From an uncultured Bacteroidales bacterium (lineage in GTDB: Bacteria; Bacteroidota; Bacteroidia; Bacteroidales; FEN-979): a stretch of 55,924 nt of DNA. Shown piece by piece: positions 47,503 through 55,924 of this stretch; position 1 is the first letter of the stretch, and every line of letters begins with the position of its first letter. A program made the position numbers and the translations under genes. The stretch covers positions 1 through 55,924 of the forward strand of contig CAIKNA010000262.1 in assembly GCA_903828645.1 (NCBI GenBank). The letters run 5' to 3'. The notes under the pieces were generated by a model. The model was not told where the DNA came from, did not search any database, and saw only the letters and a list, made by a program, of their open reading frames with translations.

Positions 47503-49758
47503 ATGAAAATAAACTGGTATTTATTCATTATACTGCTTATAGGTTGCGGGGCGGCACATGCCCAGCAGGGAGGTGGAGGGAACAACAGTACCTGTGAAAC
47601 GGCTGCTCCATTCTGTACCGGAACATTATATTCATTTCCTGCCGGGGTGAATGCTCCCCCGGGGCAAATCGGCCCGGATTATGGTTGCCTGCATACCCGG
47701 CCGAACCCGGCCTGGTACTATTTAAAAGTGGCAACTTCCGGAAATATTGTCATCCAGATGCATAGCACGCCTGAAAAGGATATCGACTATTGCTGCTGGG
47801 GACCTTTCCCGAATCAAAATTGCTGCGGACTGCTGACGCAACCGAAAATCGTGTCGTGCAGCTATTCCACCAGCGCCTATGAAACCTGCACCATCCCGAA
47901 CGGAGTGGCGGGTGAGTATTACATGCTGATCATCACAAACTTTTCCAATGCCCCGTGCAACATTACTTTCCAGCAGACAGGCGGAACAGGCACCACCGAT
48001 TGTTCGATCCTGCCTCCGGCATGCATGAGCAACAGCCCGATCTGCACGAGCCAGACGTTGCAGTTCACAGCCCAGTCAATTACGGGCGCGACCTACCACT
48101 GGTGGGGACCGGCAGGATTTAACTCCGCGCTGCAGAATCCGACCATTGCCAATGCAACCACCGCCAATGCCGGGGAGTATTTCCTTGGCGTTATAGTGGG
48201 TGGACAGCCAAGCAGCGATACTTCGACCACTTTTGTGCATGTTTATCATCCGGTTGCAAATGCTGGGAACGATACCAGCATTTTAAATGGAGTGACCACC
48301 ACCCTGCATGGCAGGTGTTCAGGAGGGAGTGGCTCGTATCATTATAAATGGACTCCCTCGTCAAAGCTTGTAAACGACAGCATTCAAAATCCACAAACCG
48401 TCAATCTCTTTACGACCCAGGTTTTTACCCTTAAGGTTACCGACGATTCGGCAAGCTGCCAGTCGACAGACATGGTGACGATCAACATTGCAGGAGGCGC
48501 ACTTGCTGTGAATGCCGTAGCAACCCCGTCATCGATCTGTTACGGTGCATCATCACAAATCCAGGCGCTGGGTTCCGGCGGAGCCGGAAACTACACCTAC
48601 CAGTGGTCGGGGCCCAATGGATTTTCATCCAATTTGCAAAGCCCGACGGTGGCGCCAACTGTCACATCTACTTACCAGGTATCTGTTTTTGACGGCTATA
48701 ACACCACGACCGGTTCGGTCACGGTGACGATAATCCCATTGCCTGTTGCCGATGCAGGTGCGACCCAGTCGATTCCAAACGGCACATACACATTTCTCTC
48801 CGGTTCCGTGTTGAATGGAAACAGCAACTACTATTACAGCTGGTCGCCTGCCGGTAAACTGATCAACGCAGGTGTGCAAAATCCCAGGACCACCTTTCTT
48901 TACTTCACAACCGTTTATTCGCTGATAGCAACCGACAAGGTTACAAACTGTGTGAGTAACAATGATGCAAATGTTTCCATCGAAGTAACCGGTGATTCGC
49001 TGAACGTCAACCCTGTAGCCACTCCGGAATCAATATGCAAGGGAGATTCGACCCGTTTGCATGCTTCGGCGGGGGGCGGCAATGTAGGGCATTACCAGTA
49101 CCAGTGGAGTTCAACGCCACCGGGATTCACCTCAACCGATGCCGATCCTGTGGTTCATCCCCTGGTCAATACAACCTACCAGGTAACCGTAACCGACCAG
49201 TTCCACGACACCGTGGGAAGTACCATGGTTGCCATTTACCCTGAGCCTGTAATTCACCTGGGCCCGCCGGATAGTGTGGTTTGCATTTATGACACGGTAA
49301 GATTGAACGCAGGAAATACCGGTTCAACCTATTTGTGGTCGAATGGAGCCACTTCGCAGAACATTAGTTTTGGCACTACCGGTATCGGGTATGATCCTCA
49401 AACCTATACTGTGGAAGTTGTCAACGAACATGGTTGCCGGGCATCGGGCACCATCAATGTTATCTTCTCCTTCGATGCATGCACGGGGATCGGCGATCTG
49501 GACCCCTCCGGCAACATCCGGATCTATCCGAATCCGGCAAGGGACATGGTCAGAATTGAAATGGACGGGTTGTCCGGGGCAACCACGGGCACCCTATTAT
49601 CAGCTTTGGGCAAAGTTCTGCGCGTATTCAATATGAATGGGCCGGTCGACGGAATATCTTCGGCGACGATCGACCTGTCCGGGATTCCCGGGGGAATATA
49701 CCTGGTCAGGCTGAACAATTCATCGTTTACTCATATTCAAAAGCTGGTTATAGAGTAG
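47503..49758 (+). CDS. large secreted PKD/Ig-like repeat protein with T9SS type A sorting domain
   Basis: Signal peptide; PKD/Ig-like repeats; IRIYPNPARDMVRIEM...IPGGIYLVRL. Confidence 0.88.
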   Translation: MKINWYLFIILLIGCGAAHAQQGGGGNNSTCETAAPFCTGTLYSFPAGVNAPPGQIGPDYGCLHTRPNPAWYYLKVATSGNIVIQMHSTPEKDIDYCCWGPFPNQNCCGLLTQPKIVSCSYSTSAYETCTIPNGVAGEYYMLIITNFSNAPCNITFQQTGGTGTTDCSILPPACMSNSPICTSQTLQFTAQSITGATYHWWGPAGFNSALQNPTIANATTANAGEYFLGVIVGGQPSSDTSTTFVHVYHPVANAGNDTSILNGVTTTLHGRCSGGSGSYHYKWTPSSKLVNDSIQNPQTVNLFTTQVFTLKVTDDSASCQSTDMVTINIAGGALAVNAVATPSSICYGASSQIQALGSGGAGNYTYQWSGPNGFSSNLQSPTVAPTVTSTYQVSVFDGYNTTTGSVTVTIIPLPVADAGATQSIPNGTYTFLSGSVLNGNSNYYYSWSPAGKLINAGVQNPRTTFLYFTTVYSLIATDKVTNCVSNNDANVSIEVTGDSLNVNPVATPESICKGDSTRLHASAGGGNVGHYQYQWSSTPPGFTSTDADPVVHPLVNTTYQVTVTDQFHDTVGSTMVAIYPEPVIHLGPPDSVVCIYDTVRLNAGNTGSTYLWSNGATSQNISFGTTGIGYDPQTYTVEVVNEHGCRASGTINVIFSFDACTGIGDLDPSGNIRIYPNPARDMVRIEMDGLSGATTGTLLSALGKVLRVFNMNGPVDGISSATIDLSGIPGGIYLVRLNNSSFTHIQKLVIE

Positions 49759-51752
49759 TGCCGACCAATACATTCAATAAACTCCCGTCGGCAGGTTCAG
49801 GACAGCTCCTCTTATGTCTCCTGTTTTTCCTGTTTGCCTTTATGGCCCGGGCTCAGACAGCGTGGTATAAAAGCAATTGCCCAAGGTCGCAAAAACAGGC
49901 AGAGGTCTGGTATTTCGGTGAAAAGGCCGGAATTGATTTCAGGTCGGGGGCGGCAACCGCGGTTGTTGACCAGAATGTCATGAACTCATTCCAGGCCACT
50001 TCAAGCATTTGCGACAGCCTGGGAAACTTCCTCCTGTTCACCAACGGACGCACTGCGTGGGATAACACCTTTGCCGCCATGCCAAATGCAACCGGTCTGG
50101 CCGGCAATCCAAGGGCTACGCAGCCATGCCTCATTGTTCCCTACCCGGGGGATCCAACGGTCTATTATATTTTCACCATCGAAATGGTCAACTATGACAA
50201 GTTGGATTCCATGCATTTCAGCTCCCAGGGACTCACCTACACGCTCATTGACATGAAACTGCGCGGAGGTCTCGGGGATGCCGTATCCGCTGTACTTAAC
50301 AAACCCTTGCTCACCCCGGTATGCCAGAAGATCACCGCGGTTTCAAACCACGATCATACCGGCACCTGGGTGATCGTGCATAAATGGGATTCAAACGAGT
50401 TTTATGCATACCTGGTCACGGCCTCCGGAATTACCGATTCTGTGGTGAGTGCAGTTGGATCCAAACATTTTGCGCCGACCCAGATTGCCAGAAACAACAT
50501 GGTCGGGTATATGAAATGCTCTCCGGATGGCAGCAGCCTGGCACTGGCTGTCACCTACGATAAACTCATTGAACTCTTCGATTTCAATAACCAGACCGGG
50601 GTGATTTCAAATCCCAGGTCCTACCATGTTTCCAGGCCGGTAGTTAACCCTTATGGCATTGAATTTTCGCCTGACGGAAAAAAATTGTATGCCTCCGTGC
50701 TCGATTACCTGGGAGGGCCCATTCCGAGGAAACCGACCTGCATTTACCAGTTTGACCTGTCAAAAGGATTGAACAACCCGGTGATTGTCGATTCTGCCGG
50801 GGGCATACGTTTCTTTGCATTGCAGCTGGCAACAGATGGCCGGATCTACGGTTCGCGGACAAACAATATGCTGTCAAAACGCGATTCACTGGAGGTGATT
50901 TACAACCCGAACCGGCCGGGTGCCGCCTGCAATTATAACCTGCTGGGTAATTTTCCAGGGACCAGGTTTGATTTGCTTGGACGGAAAAGCATATACAGCC
51001 TCCCGAACTTTGTGCAGAGTTTTTTAAACATCCCTCCTTTTACCTGGGACAGCGTTTGCCATGGCGATGCAACACAGTTTAAAATTACCAATACCGCCAA
51101 CATTGATACGGTTTCCTGGAATTTCGGCGATGGTGGAACTTCTACGTCAAAAACCCCGGTGCATACCTATGCAAAACCGGGAACCTACTGGGTTAGACTT
51201 ACAGAATATTGCAGGGGAGAGGCTTTTGTTGATTCCATGAAGGTGACAAACTATCCGCTGCCGCACATTGCCCTGGCGGATACGGTTTTATTGTATTCCG
51301 GGTCTACCATAAATCTTCATGCAGGCGGTGGATTCACGGATTATCTTTGGTCGACAGGTTCCCGCGATTCCATCATCAATGTAGGAAGCCAGGCATCCTA
51401 CTCGGTCCAGGTAAAGGATATCCATTGTTGTGTAAATTCGGATACAAGCTTTGTGAAGGTCTTTGAATATTTTATTCCAAATGCGTTTACGCCGAATGGC
51501 GACGGACTGAATGATTTCTTCCAGGTATCTGCATTATATAAAAACATCACCTTCAAAATGGTTGTTTATGACCGTTGGGGGCAGTTGGTTTTTCAATCTG
51601 ACAACATCGACAAGGGTTGGGACGGCACATACGGAGGCCGGTATTGCCCGCCCGACTCCTATGTCTGGATTGTCAATATTGGTTTCCTGGGAAAGGATAT
51701 TATTACCCAGGGAGATGTCGTTTTTAATGGTACCGTGACAATAGTAAGATGA
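49758..51752 (+). CDS. secreted beta-propeller-like/PKD protein with gliding-motility/T9SS type B C-terminal domain (GTG start)
   Basis: KCSPDGSSLALAVTYDKLIELFDF, SWNFGDGGTSTSKTPVHTYAKPGTY, IPNAFTPNGDGLNDFFQV. Confidence 0.88.
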   Translation: MPTNTFNKLPSAGSGQLLLCLLFFLFAFMARAQTAWYKSNCPRSQKQAEVWYFGEKAGIDFRSGAATAVVDQNVMNSFQATSSICDSLGNFLLFTNGRTAWDNTFAAMPNATGLAGNPRATQPCLIVPYPGDPTVYYIFTIEMVNYDKLDSMHFSSQGLTYTLIDMKLRGGLGDAVSAVLNKPLLTPVCQKITAVSNHDHTGTWVIVHKWDSNEFYAYLVTASGITDSVVSAVGSKHFAPTQIARNNMVGYMKCSPDGSSLALAVTYDKLIELFDFNNQTGVISNPRSYHVSRPVVNPYGIEFSPDGKKLYASVLDYLGGPIPRKPTCIYQFDLSKGLNNPVIVDSAGGIRFFALQLATDGRIYGSRTNNMLSKRDSLEVIYNPNRPGAACNYNLLGNFPGTRFDLLGRKSIYSLPNFVQSFLNIPPFTWDSVCHGDATQFKITNTANIDTVSWNFGDGGTSTSKTPVHTYAKPGTYWVRLTEYCRGEAFVDSMKVTNYPLPHIALADTVLLYSGSTINLHAGGGFTDYLWSTGSRDSIINVGSQASYSVQVKDIHCCVNSDTSFVKVFEYFIPNAFTPNGDGLNDFFQVSALYKNITFKMVVYDRWGQLVFQSDNIDKGWDGTYGGRYCPPDSYVWIVNIGFLGKDIITQGDVVFNGTVTIVR

Positions 51753-53902
51753 TACAGGAAAAATATACACAAATCATTGCTGCCGAGCTTAATCAGCAGC
51801 CTGGGTTTGTTCAGAACACGATAAATTTACTGGAGAGCGGTGCCACTATCCCTTTCATTGCCCGCTACCGTAAAGAGATGACCGGTTCGATGGATGAGGT
51901 AGTGATTGCACAAGTGCGCGACCGTCTTGCCCTGCTTAAGGAGCTTGATGCGCGGAGGGAAGCCATTCTCAAATCACTCCGGGAACAGGAAAAACTCACG
52001 CCCGAACTGGAAGTTGCAGTGTCGAATGCTGCAACCATGGCCGAATTGGAAGATATCTACCTGCCATATAAGCCGAAGCGAAAAACGCGCGCAAGCATGG
52101 CACGTGAGAAAGGGCTCGAGCCCCTTGCTGTCATGATCCTTTCGCAACGCTACGACGACATTGAATCCAGGGCTGCGAAATTCATCGACCCTGAAAAGGG
52201 TGTTCATTCCCTGCAGGAGGCCATCCAGGGGGCAAACGACATCATCGCTGAAAAAGTCAACGAGGACGTTTACGCCAGGAAACGCATCCGTGGTTTGTTC
52301 CAGAAGGAATCGTCAGTGTCTGCCAAAGTGGTCAAAGGAAAGGACCAGGAGGGGATCAACTTCCAGATGTATTTTGACTACCACGAACCACTGCATCACG
52401 CTCCTTCACACCGGTTGCTGGCGATGTTTCGTGGTGAAAATGAGGGTTTTCTGAAAATTTCCGTAGAAGTAGAAGAGGAACAGGCACATGGAATCCTTGA
52501 AAGAATATTTATCAAAGAGCACAATACCTCCGCCAATTTGGTAAAGAGTGCCATTGCCGACAGTTGCAAACGGCTCCTTTTTCCCTCCATTGAAACAGAG
52601 ATGCGCCAGTGGGCCAAAGAGAAAGCCGATACGGAGGCGATCAGGGTGTTTGCTGAAAACATGCGTCAACTCTTGCTATCTCCGCCACTTGGACAAAAGA
52701 ATGTACTGGCGATTGATCCGGGATTTCGTTCCGGGTGTAAAATCGTGTGTCTTGACCGCCAGGGAAAACTGGTACACAACGAGACCATCTATCCCCATCC
52801 TCCCCAGAATGAGGTAAAGGAATCGATCCATAAGATCAAGAGCCTGGTGAATGCTTACAAAATCGAAGCCATCGCGATAGGGAACGGCACCGGCGGGCGT
52901 GAAACCGAACGGCTGATCAAGTCGATCCCCTTTGATCGCGATGTCATTGCCCTGGCAGTGAATGAAAGCGGGGCTTCTGTATATTCTGCATCAGCCGTTG
53001 CCCGGAAGGAATTTCCCGATTACGATGTAACCGTGAGAGGATCAGTGTCTATCGGCCGGCGGCTTATGGATCCTTTGGCCGAACTGGTGAAAATTGATCC
53101 CAAATCAATCGGTGTGGGACAATACCAGCATGATGTTGATCAAACGGCACTGATGAAGAGCTTGGAAGATACAGTGGTCAGTTGCGTCAATAAGGTGGGG
53201 GTGGAGGTCAATACAGCGAGTGAAGAACTGCTGACCTATGTTTCAGGACTTGGCCCGTCTCTGGCGAAAAATATCATTGCCTACCGCAATGAAAACGGGC
53301 CGTTTAAAACACGAAATGAGTTCAGGAAGGTTACGAGATTTGGTGACAAGGCATTTGAACAGGCCGCAGGATTCCTGCGCATCCGGGACGCTAAAAATCC
53401 CCTCGACCGGAGTTCAGTTCATCCTGAAAGCTACCCGGTGGTTGACCGGATGGCTGAATGTCTTCATTGTACCGTCGATGAACTTATGGGGAAGCACGAA
53501 TTGCGGTCGCAGATCAAACTTGAAGAATTCACAAGCGAAAAAGTCGGGATGCCGACCCTCCAGGATATCATGCAGGAACTGGCCAAGCCCGGACGCGATC
53601 CGCGTCAGCAGTTTGAGATGTTCGAATTTGATAAAAATATTCATTCGATAAGTGACCTGCGGGTTGGGATGAAACTTCCCGGCATCATCACTAACATTAC
53701 AAACTTTGGTGTCTTTGTTGATCTCGGGGTTCACCAGGATGGTCTTGTCCACATCAGCCAGCTTGCCGATCGCTTTGTAAAAGACCCGAATGATGTGGTT
53801 AAACTGAATCAAAAGGTGATGGTCGAAGTGCTTGATATTGACATGGAACGCAAAAGGATCCAGCTGACCATGAAAAATCAGCATACTAATCAGGATGTTT
53901 AG
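51749..53902 (+). CDS. tex: RNA-binding transcriptional accessory protein Tex
   Basis: ATIPFIARYRKEMTGSMDEV, IGVGQYQHDVDQ, C-terminal S1 domain GIITNITNFGVFVDLGVHQDGLVHISQL. Confidence 0.97.
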   Translation: MIQEKYTQIIAAELNQQPGFVQNTINLLESGATIPFIARYRKEMTGSMDEVVIAQVRDRLALLKELDARREAILKSLREQEKLTPELEVAVSNAATMAELEDIYLPYKPKRKTRASMAREKGLEPLAVMILSQRYDDIESRAAKFIDPEKGVHSLQEAIQGANDIIAEKVNEDVYARKRIRGLFQKESSVSAKVVKGKDQEGINFQMYFDYHEPLHHAPSHRLLAMFRGENEGFLKISVEVEEEQAHGILERIFIKEHNTSANLVKSAIADSCKRLLFPSIETEMRQWAKEKADTEAIRVFAENMRQLLLSPPLGQKNVLAIDPGFRSGCKIVCLDRQGKLVHNETIYPHPPQNEVKESIHKIKSLVNAYKIEAIAIGNGTGGRETERLIKSIPFDRDVIALAVNESGASVYSASAVARKEFPDYDVTVRGSVSIGRRLMDPLAELVKIDPKSIGVGQYQHDVDQTALMKSLEDTVVSCVNKVGVEVNTASEELLTYVSGLGPSLAKNIIAYRNENGPFKTRNEFRKVTRFGDKAFEQAAGFLRIRDAKNPLDRSSVHPESYPVVDRMAECLHCTVDELMGKHELRSQIKLEEFTSEKVGMPTLQDIMQELAKPGRDPRQQFEMFEFDKNIHSISDLRVGMKLPGIITNITNFGVFVDLGVHQDGLVHISQLADRFVKDPNDVVKLNQKVMVEVLDIDMERKRIQLTMKNQHTNQDV

Positions 53903-53930
53903 ACGTTTTGAGAGCAGATGTTTTTGATTG

Positions 53931-53965
53931 CGATTTTGGATTTACGATTTATGATTTACGATTTA
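53931..53965. repeat. degenerate CGATTTA heptamer array (5 units)
   Basis: cgatttt ggattta cgattta tgattta cgattta, between tex and the next gene. Confidence 0.88.
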
Positions 53966-53976
53966 GGTTGTCATTG

Positions 53977-54666
53977 ATGTTGCACAGATATTTCTTTTTT
54001 TCACTTTTAATCACCCTCGCTCTCTTTTTTTCGCAGGCAGCTAAAGCACAAAGGATTCTTGGTGCCATGAGCCTTGGAATGAACCTCACCCAGGTGGACG
54101 GGGATGAGTTTTTTGGTTTCTATAAAGTGGGGCTCAATGTCGGGCCGATGGTCACTGTTCCGTTTGGCACCAGGAAAAACTGGTCGGTGAGTATGGAGTT
54201 GCTCTATTCCCAGAAGGGGAGTTACCATAGGGGAGAAGTAGACTCAACCACCTACCGTCTTGTCCAGGATTATGTTGAAATTCCTGTGTTGGTTCATTTT
54301 ACAGATAAAAATGTGATTTCAGGTGGTGTCGGTTTTTCATATGGTCAGCTGGTCAATTACAAGGAAACGAGGAACAGCTTTTATGACAGCCTTTATACCT
54401 ATACAACATCACTCTCCAACAACGATATTTCGGTTATCGCCGATTTGCAGATCCGCCTGTGGAGTAAACTCTGGGCGGATATCAGGTACCAGTATTCGAT
54501 GAAAAGCAACCGGACTGTCATCGTAGATAATCCCAAGGCCTACCCGAGGGATCCCATTACACGCAATCAATATAACAATGTAATCAGCGTCAGGCTGACC
54601 TGGGTTTTCAACCAGGAAAAAATTGCAAAGCTTCCCAGGAAGGCATCCAATATTGAAACGTTTTAA
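53977..54666 (+). CDS. outer-membrane beta-barrel (PorT-like) protein
   Basis: Signal peptide from M53977 (MLHRYFFFSLLITLALFFSQAAKAQ); the ORF extension to 53908 is translated repeat. Confidence 0.75.
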   Translation: MLHRYFFFSLLITLALFFSQAAKAQRILGAMSLGMNLTQVDGDEFFGFYKVGLNVGPMVTVPFGTRKNWSVSMELLYSQKGSYHRGEVDSTTYRLVQDYVEIPVLVHFTDKNVISGGVGFSYGQLVNYKETRNSFYDSLYTYTTSLSNNDISVIADLQIRLWSKLWADIRYQYSMKSNRTVIVDNPKAYPRDPITRNQYNNVISVRLTWVFNQEKIAKLPRKASNIETF

Positions 54667-54668
54667 CT

Positions 54669-55478
54669 TCACATGATTCGTTTGATCAGGCGGAGTTTGT
54701 GGGTGTATCTCTGCAATTTTGCACAATATATTCCCTCGTGGTCAATGGGGTCAATACGCACCTTCCCTGAGCAATGGATGATGCGGTTTCGATCGATCAG
54801 CATCCCGACATGGGTGATGTTGCCCTCGGCATCATCGAAAAATGCCAGGTCGCCGGGTGCAGCTTCGGCAAGCAAACTGACAACCTCTCCCTGGGTGGCT
54901 TGTTGTGACGCATCCCGCAGAAGTTTCAACCCCTGGAGTTTGTAAACCATCTGAACAAAACCCGAACAGTCAATACCAAAAGGGGTGCGACCTCCCCACA
55001 GGTAGGGGGCATTGAGGTACAACATGGATTCTCCGGTAAGTTGCTGCCTGGTTTTCATATAGTTTTGATGTGCATGACCAGCTTTGTTCAGAAGGGATTC
55101 AGAAACCAGTCCTTCGTAAAAAAACAGGTCCTGGCCGACCCTCATCCTCAATTCATCAAGGGCTGGCAATGAACTGCCGAGAACGAGGGGAATCATGGAG
55201 CGTCCGGTTTCATATGATATGAGTTGCACCAGTTCCATCGTGATGGATGTCTCTGATCCGGCAAGGCGCAGGTAATCCTGTTCCCCGACGGGATTGGCCT
55301 GGAGGAGGTCGATCCAGCCTTCATAACCGTCAAATGACAATTTTATTTTTAACCAGGTGTTTTCTTTCCCGGTGACCAGGTATAGTTCGCCGAACAAAAC
55401 CTGTGTAACCATTTCCGATTTGTGCGAAGGCTCAGCCCTGACAGGGATCACGCTATGCAGGCAAATACCATATTCCAT
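54669..55478 (-). CDS. NlpC/P60 cysteine peptidase with SH3-like N-terminus
   Basis: YLWGGRTPFGIDCSGFVQMVYK, PGDLAFFDDAEGNITHVGM. Confidence 0.92.
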   Translation of the reverse strand: MEYGICLHSVIPVRAEPSHKSEMVTQVLFGELYLVTGKENTWLKIKLSFDGYEGWIDLLQANPVGEQDYLRLAGSETSITMELVQLISYETGRSMIPLVLGSSLPALDELRMRVGQDLFFYEGLVSESLLNKAGHAHQNYMKTRQQLTGESMLYLNAPYLWGGRTPFGIDCSGFVQMVYKLQGLKLLRDASQQATQGEVVSLLAEAAPGDLAFFDDAEGNITHVGMLIDRNRIIHCSGKVRIDPIDHEGIYCAKLQRYTHKLRLIKRIM

Positions 55479-55533
55479 GGATGGTGGTGTTAGTTGGCCT
55501 CAAAGGTAGTCAGAAAATTGAAAAAATGCACCG

Positions 55534-55568
55534 GTCACCTGTCACGCGTCACCCGTCACGTGTCACGT
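55534..55568. repeat. tandem heptamer array GTCACNN x5
   Basis: gtcacct gtcacgc gtcaccc gtcacgt gtcacgt read directly. Confidence 0.96.
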
Positions 55569-55712
55569 TTTATTTTTCAACTCCGCCAGCTTGCATCCGC
55601 TGCAGCCATGGCATTTAGACGCCGGCGTTCTGAAAAAACGGATCAGGCGAAGTGTGGTCAGCATCAGTGCTGAGAAAATGATTGCTCCAACAATTAATAA
55701 TTGCCACATCAT
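55563..55712 (-). CDS. small FeoB-associated Cys-rich membrane protein
   Basis: Reverse translation MMWQLLIVGAIIFSALMLTTLRLIRFFRTPASKCHGCSGCKLAELKNKT*; immediately downstream of FeoB; not in the ORF track (too short). Confidence 0.82.
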   Translation of the reverse strand: MMWQLLIVGAIIFSALMLTTLRLIRFFRTPASKCHGCSGCKLAELKNKT

Positions 55713-55713
55713 G

Positions 55714-55924
55714 TCAGGTTATGATTACACTGCCAATCTGGAAGACAGCGAATGATAAAAGCCAGGCGAGAGCTGTTGTATAAGTAATCAGGAAAATGGC
55801 CCATTTCCAACTGCCTGATTCCCGGTTTACAGTTGCCACCACCGCAATGCATGGCATATAGATAAGGATAAAGAGAAGATAGGAAATTCCGGCAAGGGGG
55901 GTGAAGAGTTTTTGTCCCAGGCGA
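55714..55924 (-). CDS. feoB: ferrous iron transporter B, C-terminal fragment
   Basis: Reverse translation RLGQKLFTPLAGISYLLFILIYMPCIAVVATVNRESGSWKWAIFLITYTTALAWLLSFAVFQIGSVIIT*; truncated by window end. Confidence 0.85.
   Translation of the reverse strand, partial: RLGQKLFTPLAGISYLLFILIYMPCIAVVATVNRESGSWKWAIFLITYTTALAWLLSFAVFQIGSVIIT

Noticed and set aside
1-55924. tRNA, rRNA, transposase or integrase genes
   Set aside because: I saw no convincing tRNA cloverleaf, rRNA or mobile-element protein; a tRNAscan/Infernal run would be needed to exclude small RNAs.

Overview
The window is 55.9 kb of a Bacteroidota-like chromosome. Evidence for this includes T9SS/gliding-type C-terminal domains, head-GIN and DUF4097-like proteins, and TTTG-N19-21-TAnnTTTG promoters. 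I found about 48 genes, mostly core or housekeeping (recA, recR, clpB, nth, bcp, tex, carbamate kinase, DEAD helicase), plus secreted/T9SS proteins, sugar-nucleotide genes and two-component genes. I saw no rRNA, tRNA, CRISPR array, integrase or transposase. Three things deserve a second look. (1) A compact four-gene minus-strand operon holds HydG, a TM1266-like ACT protein, a membrane PAS/HisKA_2 histidine kinase and a second TM1266-like paralogue: a candidate [FeFe]-hydrogenase maturation and signalling module. (2) Dispersed short tandem heptamer arrays, (ACGATTN)n, (GTCACNN)n and a GCAAAAT-like type, sit right next to stop codons. Three of them lie inside the dnaE2-like error-prone polymerase ORF. 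(3) A divergent S24/LexA-like regulator and Pol IV share a roughly 32-nt upstream block (27/32 identical) with the distant dnaE2-like gene, which suggests a split mutagenesis regulon. All family names were assigned by reading protein motifs; no database search was run.
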